From an uncultured Lachnospiraceae bacterium (GTDB lineage: Bacteria > Bacillota_A > Clostridia > Lachnospirales > Lachnospiraceae), in assembly GCA_902783205.1 (NCBI GenBank), contig CACZQE010000028.1:1-11420 (forward strand): a stretch of DNA of 11,420 nt, written 5' to 3'. Below are positions 5,713 through 11,420 of the stretch, in pieces. The position numbers and the translations under genes are program-made. Position 1 is the stretch's first letter. The number at the start of each line of letters is the position of its first letter. The notes beneath the pieces were generated by a model. That model was not told the DNA's origin, did no database searches, and was given only the letters and a program-made list of their open reading frames with translations.

Positions 5713-6822
5713 ATGGAAGACAGGAAACTGACGGTCAGGGCGGACGGGAAGCCGGTCTATGACATTATGATCGAAGACAGCTTCATCATGCTGCCCCTGG
5801 CCCTGCAGCAGTTTGAGATACATAAGAAAAAACTCTGTATCGTCACAGACAGTACGGTGGCCGAATATTATCTGGACAGCGCCTTCCGTCTGCTCCAGCC
5901 TCTTTGCGCCTCTCTTAAGATATTCATGTTTCAGGCGGGGGAGGCCTCAAAGAACCTGAATACGGTCAGCCGGCTCTACGAATTTCTGATCAGGAACCAC
6001 TTTGACCGCAAAGACATGCTGATCGCCCTGGGCGGCGGCGTGACAGGTGACCTGACCGGCTTTTCCGCTTCTACCTATCTGCGGGGAATTGATTTTATTC
6101 AGGTGCCGACCAGCCTTCTGGCCCAGGTGGACAGCAGTATAGGCGGAAAGACCGGCGTGGATTTTCAGGATCATAAAAATATGGTGGGAGCTTTCTATAT
6201 GCCCCGCCTGGTCTACATCAACACTTCCACCCTTGCTACCCTGTCCGAGAGGGAGTTTCACAGCGGTCTGGGAGAGGTGATCAAGCACGGACTGATCCGT
6301 GACAGAAATTACTATGACTGGATTCTGGAAAACAGGGATGAGATTGCTGCCAGAGATCCGGAAACCCTGGCAGAGATGGTGGCAGGCAGCTGCAGGATCA
6401 AGAGGGAAGTTGTGGAAGAGGACCCCAGAGAAGAGGGTATCCGGGCTGTTCTTAATTTCGGCCATACCCTGGGCCATGCCATCGAGAAGCTGTCAGGTTT
6501 TTCCCTGACCCATGGCGAATGTGTGGGAATCGGCTGCCGGCTTGCCGGCGGGCTGAGTGCCCGGAGAGGCCTGATCACGGAAGAAGACTGCAGGCAGATC
6601 GAAGATCTCTTTGACGGATTCTCATTTCCGCCAATGCCGGAAGATCTCAGAGCGGAAGATATTATTGAAGAGACTCACCATGACAAGAAAATGGAGCATG
6701 GAAAGATCCGCTTTATCCTTCTTGACGGGATTGGCCATGCCGCCATATACAAAGATGTGACCGATGAAGATCTGGCATCCCTTCTGGCGGATGACCGGAA
6801 TGACGGAAAGGACGATCAATAA
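5713..6822 (+). CDS. aroB: 3-dehydroquinate synthase
   Basis: This 369-aa cytoplasmic enzyme of the shikimate pathway cyclises DAHP to 3-dehydroquinate using NAD+ and a metal ion. Seen: GEASKN (near 76-81), the dinucleotide loop GGGVTGD (107-113), STYLRG, PTSLLAQVDSSIGGKTGVD with Lys146, KNMVGAF, and GLGEVIKHG. The metal ligands match the family: Glu188 (GEVIKHG), His251 (NFGHTLGHA) and His267 (THGE), with the expected 16-residue spacing between the histidines. Length is normal. AAAGGAG (5696-5702) precedes the ATG by ten bases. Its stop abuts the lspA start with no gap. No clear promoter is visible between the upstream terminator and this gene, so its transcription may rely on terminator read-through or an unrecognised start. 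No other aro gene is in the window. Confidence 0.97.
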   Translation: MEDRKLTVRADGKPVYDIMIEDSFIMLPLALQQFEIHKKKLCIVTDSTVAEYYLDSAFRLLQPLCASLKIFMFQAGEASKNLNTVSRLYEFLIRNHFDRKDMLIALGGGVTGDLTGFSASTYLRGIDFIQVPTSLLAQVDSSIGGKTGVDFQDHKNMVGAFYMPRLVYINTSTLATLSEREFHSGLGEVIKHGLIRDRNYYDWILENRDEIAARDPETLAEMVAGSCRIKREVVEEDPREEGIRAVLNFGHTLGHAIEKLSGFSLTHGECVGIGCRLAGGLSARRGLITEEDCRQIEDLFDGFSFPPMPEDLRAEDIIEETHHDKKMEHGKIRFILLDGIGHAAIYKDVTDEDLASLLADDRNDGKDDQ

Positions 6823-7341
6823 ATGAAAAGAAATGTGGCTGGCCTGGTAGGGATTCTTATTCTGATCTGGCTGGACCAGTTTACCAAACACCTGGCAAAG
6901 ACAATTCTGAAACCGTCAGGACCATTTACCCTGATTCCCGGAGTGCTGGAACTTCAGTATGTGGAAAACCGGGGTGCGGCCTTCGGTATTATGCAGAACC
7001 GGCAGTTCTTCTTTATCCTGATGACGATAGTGGTCCTGGCCTGTGTGCTTGTGGCCATGGCAAGACTGCCTGAGAAGACATATTATCTGCCTCTTTTTAT
7101 CTGCATGACATTTGTCGCGGCCGGGGCTGTCGGCAATCTGATCGACAGGGTGCTCCACCATTACGTGACGGATTTTATCTATTTTTCCCTGATTGATTTT
7201 CCTGTTTTCAATGTGGCGGATATCTATGTGACCTGCGCCGCTTTTGCCCTGGTCGTGCTCATGGTGTTCTTCTACAGGGATGAGGACCTGGAGCTGATTC
7301 TCAAGGGCAGAGGCAGGAAAAAAGAGACGGAGGACCGATGA
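6823..7341 (+). CDS. lspA: Signal peptidase II (lipoprotein signal peptidase)
   Basis: This 172-aa integral membrane aspartyl protease removes the signal peptide of diacylated prolipoproteins; the carboxypeptidase at 1272-2291 is a likely substrate. Four hydrophobic segments are visible (about 5-21, 62-80, 87-108 and 132-152). Conserved blocks: DQFTK (18-22), VENRGAAFG, AGAVGNLIDR, VTDFI with catalytic Asp117, and FNVADI with catalytic Asp133. A basic, hydrophilic tail ends the protein. The start codon directly follows the aroB stop, and the last four bases overlap rluD (ATGA), so translation is probably coupled along aroB-lspA-rluD. lspA next to an rluD-type gene is a common Firmicutes arrangement. 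Confidence 0.97.
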   Translation: MKRNVAGLVGILILIWLDQFTKHLAKTILKPSGPFTLIPGVLELQYVENRGAAFGIMQNRQFFFILMTIVVLACVLVAMARLPEKTYYLPLFICMTFVAAGAVGNLIDRVLHHYVTDFIYFSLIDFPVFNVADIYVTCAAFALVVLMVFFYRDEDLELILKGRGRKKETEDR

Positions 7342-8291
7342 TGGACCGAACGGGAGAAGAAGAATACATTTTTACCATAACGGAGGATCAGGCGGGCATG
7401 CGGGCTGACCGCTTTCTGGCCGGAGAGCTGTCTGACCACACAAGATCCTATATACAGAAACTGATCAGGGAGGGAAGACTTCTGGTAGAAGGCACCCCGG
7501 CCAAGGCAAGTTACAGACTCAGGGTGGATGAGCAGGTCAGTCTGCGGATCCCGCCTCTTAAGGAGCTTTCTGTTCTGCCTGAGGAGATGGACCTGGATAT
7601 TGTATATGAAGACAGGGACATCCTGATCATTAATAAAGGCAAGGATATGGTAGTTCATCCCTGTCCGGGCAGATACTCCGGAACCCTGGTGAACGGCCTT
7701 CTGGCCCACTGCGCCGATGAACTCTCAGGAATCAACGGAGTTCTGAGACCGGGTATTGTACACCGGATCGACAAGGATACAACCGGACTGCTGGTGGTCT
7801 GTAAAAACGATGCAGCCCACAAAAGCCTGGCGGCCCAGCTGAAAGACCATACCATTACCAGGAGATATAAGGCCATTGTGTGGAACAATTTCAACCTGGA
7901 GTCCGGTACTGTGGATTCGCCCATCGGGCGCAGCAGCACGGACCGCAAGAAGATGGCTGCCGGCGTGGCAAAGGGGAGGCGGGCTGTGACCCATTACCGG
8001 GTCCTTGACCATCTGGACCGCCGCTTTAACCTGATCGAATGCAGGCTGGAAACCGGAAGAACCCACCAGATCCGGGTTCATATGGCCTCTATTGGCCATC
8101 CTCTTCTGGGAGACACGGTCTACGGACCGTCCAGAACGCCCTCGGGGCTGCCCTCCGGTCAGGGCCAGTTTCTCCACGCGGGAACGCTGGGCTTTATCCA
8201 TCCCGGCACCGGAGACTATGTGGAGTTTCACGCACCCCTTCCTGCCTACTTCGAGGAAACCCTCCGCAGGCTGGGTGCGGATTCGCAATGA
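7338..8291 (+). CDS. RluA/RluD family 23S rRNA pseudouridine synthase
   Basis: This 317-aa protein converts specific uridines in RNA to pseudouridine. An N-terminal S4 RNA-binding domain (about 15-75: MRADRFLAGEL, RSYIQKLIREGRLLVEG) is followed by the RluA catalytic domain. Key residues: PLVVHP-like DMVVHPCPG, then HRIDKDTTGLL with catalytic Asp145, a Tyr in RRYKAIV, and GRTHQIRVHMASIGHPLLGD. Length and domain order match RluD, which modifies helix 69 of 23S rRNA; RluC-like or tRNA specificity cannot be excluded from sequence alone. The ATG overlaps the lspA stop; a second ATG follows immediately (7341), so either may be used. No clear terminator follows, and a new promoter begins just after the stop. 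Confidence 0.95.
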   Translation: MMDRTGEEEYIFTITEDQAGMRADRFLAGELSDHTRSYIQKLIREGRLLVEGTPAKASYRLRVDEQVSLRIPPLKELSVLPEEMDLDIVYEDRDILIINKGKDMVVHPCPGRYSGTLVNGLLAHCADELSGINGVLRPGIVHRIDKDTTGLLVVCKNDAAHKSLAAQLKDHTITRRYKAIVWNNFNLESGTVDSPIGRSSTDRKKMAAGVAKGRRAVTHYRVLDHLDRRFNLIECRLETGRTHQIRVHMASIGHPLLGDTVYGPSRTPSGLPSGQGQFLHAGTLGFIHPGTGDYVEFHAPLPAYFEETLRRLGADSQ

Positions 8292-8295
8292 AAGG

Positions 8296-8324
8296 TTGCG
8301 ATTCTTTCCTGTTCATATTATAAT
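8296..8324 (+). promoter_or_regulatory. Sigma-A promoter of the cytidylyltransferase-SDR unit
   Basis: TTGCGA (8296-8301), a 17-base spacer, then a perfect TATAAT (8319-8324). The predicted start near 8331 gives a leader of about 54 bases ending in GGAGG (8374-8378), seven bases from the ATG. With the terminator at 10218 it brackets exactly two genes. Confidence 0.78.
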
Positions 8325-8384
8325 TGGAAAAAGAAAGCAGTTGACAAATTAGAAGTGAAAACTGAATGAATCCGGAGGATTATT

Positions 8385-9107
8385 ATGAATGTTGCAATTA
8401 TTATAGCAGGCGGCGCAGGACACAGAATGGGGCAGGATATCCCCAAGCAGTTTATCAATGTATATGACAAACCGGTCTTGATCTACACACTGGAAGGATT
8501 TCAGAAGCATCCCCAGATCGATGCCATCGAAGTAGTATGTATCGACGGCTGGCATGACATTGTATGGGCGTATGCAAAGCAGTTCAACATCACCAAACTG
8601 AAATGGATCGTATCCGGCGGTAACTCCGGACAGGAGTCCATCCGGAACGGCGTTTATAACCTGGAAGGTATCTGCTCAGATGATGACAATATCATCATTC
8701 ATGACGGAATCCGTCCCCTGGTTGACGAAACAGTCCTTTCCGATATCATTATCAAATGTAACAAATACGGCAATGGCGTAACATCCATGCCCTATAACGA
8801 GCAGATCTTTGTGATCGATCCGGAAGATGAAAAGAGCACGACCCAGTATATCCCCAGAGAGACTTTAAGAAGGGTTTCCACACCTCAGGCATACAAGTTC
8901 GGAAAGCTTGACTGGGCTTATCATGAGGCATTTGAAAAGGAAATCGGCATCTACGGTTCCTCCTATACCAATACCATGATGGTCGAGCTTGGCGAGAGGC
9001 TTTACTTTGCCGCAGGCTCCGACAAGAACATCAAGCTTACTACCAAGGATGACCTGGAAATGTTCAAGGGATATCTCAAGTCCGATAAGGACAACTGGCT
9101 CAAATAA
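8385..9107 (+). CDS. IspD/TarI-like cytidylyltransferase (probable polyol or sugar phosphate substrate)
   Basis: This 240-aa protein should transfer CMP from CTP to a phosphorylated alcohol or sugar. The nucleotide-binding N-terminus IIAGGAGHRMG (R14), PKQF (K21), the HDGIRP loop (family HDxxRP), RVSTPQ and the C-terminal NIKLTT lysine are all in place. It departs from typical MEP-pathway IspD: HDGIRP rather than HDAARP, GGNSGQES in place of the usual GGxxRxxS, and TNTMMVE where IspD usually has a TD(D/E)-type motif before E. These differences, and an SDR partner 17 bases downstream rather than ispF or ispE, point to a CDP-polyol or CDP-sugar enzyme for a surface polymer (TarI, Bcs1 or capsule types are the known analogues). 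The substrate is inferred, not seen; an unusual true IspD remains possible. Confidence 0.85.
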   Translation: MNVAIIIAGGAGHRMGQDIPKQFINVYDKPVLIYTLEGFQKHPQIDAIEVVCIDGWHDIVWAYAKQFNITKLKWIVSGGNSGQESIRNGVYNLEGICSDDDNIIIHDGIRPLVDETVLSDIIIKCNKYGNGVTSMPYNEQIFVIDPEDEKSTTQYIPRETLRRVSTPQAYKFGKLDWAYHEAFEKEIGIYGSSYTNTMMVELGERLYFAAGSDKNIKLTTKDDLEMFKGYLKSDKDNWLK

Positions 9108-9124
9108 GAAAGGAACATAAGACA

Positions 9125-10183
9125 ATGTCATTATATGATAACAAAATGTATCTGGATGATGTGGCATATGTGGCAGGCCTGCCCCTTCCCTGGGACAAGT
9201 TTCAGGACGGCTCGGTCCTGATTTCCGGAGCAACGGGACTGGTGGGCAGTTTCCTTGTGGATGTCCTGATGCAGAAGAATACAGAGGGGCTTAACTGCAC
9301 TGTCTATGCCCTGGGAAGAAATGCCCAGAGGGCGGCAGCCAGATTTACAGGCTGGGAGGGCAATGACCTCCTTCAGTTCATCCCCTATGATGTGACTAAA
9401 CCCTTTGTAAGAGAAGATCTGGGCAAAGTGGATTATATCCTCCACCTGGCTTCCAATACGCATCCCATGCAGTATTCCACCGACCCCATCGGGACCATCA
9501 CGACCAACATCATCGGTCTTTACAATATGCTGGACTTTGCGGTAGATCATGAGGCAAAGAGATTCGCATTTGCCTCCTCCAACGAGATCTATGGTGAAAA
9601 CCGGGGTGACGTGGAGCTCTTTGACGAGGACTACTGCGGCTACATCAACTGTAATACCATGCGGGCAGGATATCCGGAAGGAAAGCGTTGCGGAGAAGCA
9701 CTCTGCCAGGCTTATAAAGCCCAGAAGGGCCTTGACGTAGTCATCCCCAGACTGACCCGTTCCTACGGTCCCACCATGCTGATGAGCGACACCAAGGCGA
9801 TCAGCCAGTTCATCAGAAAGGGAATCGCGGGAGAGGATATCATCCTCAAATCTGAAGGAACCCAGTACTACAGCTATACCTATGTGGCTGATGCCGTGAG
9901 CGGCCTCCTTACCGTGCTTCTCTGCGGAGAGAACGGAGAGGCTTACAATATCGCGGACGTCGCAAGTGATATCATGCTGAAGGACCTGGCAGCCATCATT
10001 GCCGATACTGCAGGTAAGAAAGTTGTTTTTGAACTTCCCGATGCCGTGGAGGCAGCAGGCTATTCCAAGGCAACCAAGGCAAGACTTGACGGAAGCAAGC
10101 TTAAGGGCCTGGGCTGGAAACCCAGATATGACATGAAGGGCGGCCTTTCCAGGACCATTGAGATCCTGAAAGCAATCGGATAG
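9125..10183 (+). CDS. Extended SDR, NAD(P)-dependent epimerase/dehydratase
   Basis: This 352-aa protein is of the sugar-nucleotide epimerase/dehydratase class. A family-specific N-terminus of about 28 residues leads into the Rossmann loop SGATGLVG (Gly35, 38, 41). The chain continues with HLASNTHP, the catalytic Ser152 in FASSNEIYGE, and the Tyr183/Lys187 pair in GYPEGK, so the full catalytic triad is present. Beta-2 ends in ALGRN rather than an acidic residue, which hints at NADP preference. GDxxRxYxYVxD-type signature appears as YYSYTYVADAV. The C-terminal part would define the sugar pocket. AAAGGA precedes the ATG. Cotranscription with the cytidylyltransferase suggests it acts on the CDP-linked product or makes the precursor. 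Epimerase, reductase, dehydratase and decarboxylase cannot be distinguished from sequence. Confidence 0.88.
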   Translation: MSLYDNKMYLDDVAYVAGLPLPWDKFQDGSVLISGATGLVGSFLVDVLMQKNTEGLNCTVYALGRNAQRAAARFTGWEGNDLLQFIPYDVTKPFVREDLGKVDYILHLASNTHPMQYSTDPIGTITTNIIGLYNMLDFAVDHEAKRFAFASSNEIYGENRGDVELFDEDYCGYINCNTMRAGYPEGKRCGEALCQAYKAQKGLDVVIPRLTRSYGPTMLMSDTKAISQFIRKGIAGEDIILKSEGTQYYSYTYVADAVSGLLTVLLCGENGEAYNIADVASDIMLKDLAAIIADTAGKKVVFELPDAVEAAGYSKATKARLDGSKLKGLGWKPRYDMKGGLSRTIEILKAIG

Positions 10184-10217
10184 GAAAAAGATAAAAGGAA
10201 TCATGACATTTAAATGT

Positions 10218-10243
10218 AAGGGCTGCTTTCGGGCAGCCCTTTT
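10218..10243 (+). terminator. Intrinsic terminator after the SDR gene
   Basis: AAGGGCTGC (10218-10226) pairs with GCAGCCCTT (10233-10241) around the six-base loop TTTCGG, and the run TTTT (10240-10243) ends the structure. The stem is perfect and GC-rich; the T-run is short. It isolates the cytidylyltransferase-SDR pair from the ferredoxin-ASKHA gene. Confidence 0.87.
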
Positions 10244-10291
10244 GCATAAGGATGCAGAAATCTAAGGATTCGGAAATGGTACGGAGACTGT

Positions 10292-11420
10292 ATGAAGTGG
10301 CTGAAAATCACGATTAAAGATGATAAAGAGAATCTCCTGGATGCCCTTCGCAGGCAAGGTCATTTTGTCCGGGCAGACTGCGGAGGCAGGGGAAACTGCG
10401 GAAAATGTAAAGTGGAGATTCTTGAGCCGGGGGCAGGTCCGGAAAGAAAAGAAGAGGCTTGCTCATGGCAGCAGGCCTGCAGAGTCCGCGGAAAGGGGAC
10501 TTATCAGGTCGCTGTTCCGGCTTATACTGAAGATGAAATCCGACCGGCAGTACTTTCTCCTGAAGATACTGCTGATCTTCCCCGGGAACGGACTGCCCTG
10601 GCAGTGGACATCGGAACTACAACCATTGCGGCTGCCCTGACAGACACAGACTCAGGGAGAGTCATAAAGACCGCTTCCTGCATGAACAGTCAGAGAAGCT
10701 GCGGGGCGGATGTCCTCTCCCGTATAGATGCGGCAAACCGGGGACTGGGAGAAGAACTCAGGAATCTCATGGTGGAAGATCTTGATCTGCTCTGCCGGCA
10801 GCTTGGACCGGGGCAGTCTGTCGAGGCGCTTTCCATACCGGTCTTCATCAGTGGCAATACCACCATGGAACACCTGCTTCAGGGTCTTTCCTGCCGGAAT
10901 CTGGGACACTGGCCCTTCCGGCCGGAGGACATTTCCCTCCACTCCTATAAAAATATGACCATTCTTCCGGGAATCAGTACTTTTGTGGGTGCAGATATCG
11001 TCAGTGGGATTGTGGCCTGCGGGATGGATCAGAGAGAGGACATATCGATGCTTCTCGATCTGGGAACCAACGCGGAGATGGTCATCGGCAATAAAGACAG
11101 GATTCTTGTGACTTCTGCCGCGGCAGGGCCTGCCTTCGAGGGCGGCAATATCAGCTGCGGCATGGCCGGAATTCCCGGAGCTATTGATACTGTAGAGATC
11201 AGAAACGGATGTGCGAGGGTCACGACCATCGATGATGAAAGCCCGGCCGGCATCTGCGGAACAGGCGTCCTGGAGACAGCCTGTGAACTGCTCAGAGCAG
11301 GCATAATGGATGAGACGGGATTGCTCGATGAGAAATATTGGGAAACCGGGTTTCCGCTTACTGATAAGATTTTTTTCTCAGTGAAGGATGTCCGGGAAGT
11401 ACAGCTTGCCAAGTCGGCAA
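10292..11420 (+). CDS. [2Fe-2S] ferredoxin-ASKHA protein (RACo-like, DUF4445), 3' truncated
   Basis: I translated this frame directly; it is open to the window end, giving 376 residues. An N-terminal [2Fe-2S] domain (1-75) has CGGRGNCGKC (Cys30, 36, 39) and a fourth Cys63 in QQACR, the plant-type ferredoxin pattern. The loop between Cys39 and Cys63 is only 23 residues, so the domain is compact. An ASKHA ATPase region follows: phosphate-1 VDIGTTT (Asp106), SGNTTM (187-192), phosphate-2 LLDLGTN (Asp256), SAAAGPAFEGGNI, and adenosine-type GICGTG (320-325). RACo proteins use ATP hydrolysis to return cob(II)alamin in corrinoid proteins to the active Co(I) state. No corrinoid protein or methyltransferase is visible, so the partner is unknown. 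GGAG ends five bases before the ATG; no clear promoter is seen. Confidence 0.88.
   Translation, partial: MKWLKITIKDDKENLLDALRRQGHFVRADCGGRGNCGKCKVEILEPGAGPERKEEACSWQQACRVRGKGTYQVAVPAYTEDEIRPAVLSPEDTADLPRERTALAVDIGTTTIAAALTDTDSGRVIKTASCMNSQRSCGADVLSRIDAANRGLGEELRNLMVEDLDLLCRQLGPGQSVEALSIPVFISGNTTMEHLLQGLSCRNLGHWPFRPEDISLHSYKNMTILPGISTFVGADIVSGIVACGMDQREDISMLLDLGTNAEMVIGNKDRILVTSAAAGPAFEGGNISCGMAGIPGAIDTVEIRNGCARVTTIDDESPAGICGTGVLETACELLRAGIMDETGLLDEKYWETGFPLTDKIFFSVKDVREVQLAKSA

Noticed and set aside
8341..8346. Perfect TTGACA upstream of the cytidylyltransferase gene.
   Set aside because: Sixteen to eighteen bases downstream there is only TGAATG/GAATGA, with no -10-like hexamer, whereas a well-spaced TTGCGA/TATAAT pair lies just upstream.
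9131..10204. A 357-codon open frame on the - strand opposite the SDR gene.
   Set aside because: Same cause: it shadows a gene with a complete SDR catalytic triad, has no ribosome binding site of note and no family resemblance.
10320..10640. A 106-codon + strand open frame near the start of the ferredoxin-ASKHA gene.
   Set aside because: It is an out-of-frame shadow; the frame from 10292 carries all four ferredoxin cysteines and the ASKHA motifs continuously to the window end.

Overview
The window looks like chromosomal core sequence from a Gram-positive Clostridia bacterium, most likely Lachnospiraceae or a close relative. The reasons are a sepF division gene, a lipobox-type lipoprotein, strong AGGAGG-like ribosome binding sites, sigma-A type promoters, and the gene neighbourhoods SEDS protein-mgsA, HlyD-like-yggS-sepF and lspA-rluD. 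All genes read on the + strand. I see no insertion sequence, CRISPR array, rRNA or tRNA.

Layout. (1) 1-2291: the 3' end of a RodA/FtsW-type peptidoglycan polymerase, a methylglyoxal synthase family gene, and a lipoprotein D-Ala-D-Ala carboxypeptidase overlapping it by one base. This is a cell-wall growth block with a metabolic gene inside. (2) 2292-2931: a small P-loop NTPase of unknown function with its own promoter, followed by a hairpin-rich 159-base gap. (3) 2932-5690: a membrane-anchored HlyD-like protein, the PLP-binding protein YggS/YlmE and the FtsZ-anchoring protein SepF, ended by a strong terminator. (4) 5691-8291: aroB, lspA and an RluA/RluD pseudouridine synthase, tightly packed (0-base gap, then a 4-base overlap). 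(5) 8292-10243: a self-contained two-gene unit with promoter and terminator, encoding an IspD/TarI-like cytidylyltransferase and an extended SDR sugar-nucleotide enzyme, probably for a surface polymer precursor. (6) 10292-end: the 5' part of a [2Fe-2S]-ASKHA protein of the RACo/DUF4445 family, cut by the window edge.

The main things to look at again are these. The methylglyoxal synthase homologue lacks the residue aligned with the catalytic Asp of the E. coli enzyme and several other active-site residues, while keeping the phosphate-binding ones. A near-consensus promoter lies inside the yggS reading frame in a sharply AT-rich patch and would drive sepF as a one-gene unit up to its terminator. 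An 11-bp UUCG hairpin overlaps the yggS ribosome binding site. No wholly new multi-gene system is evident; most of the window is housekeeping.
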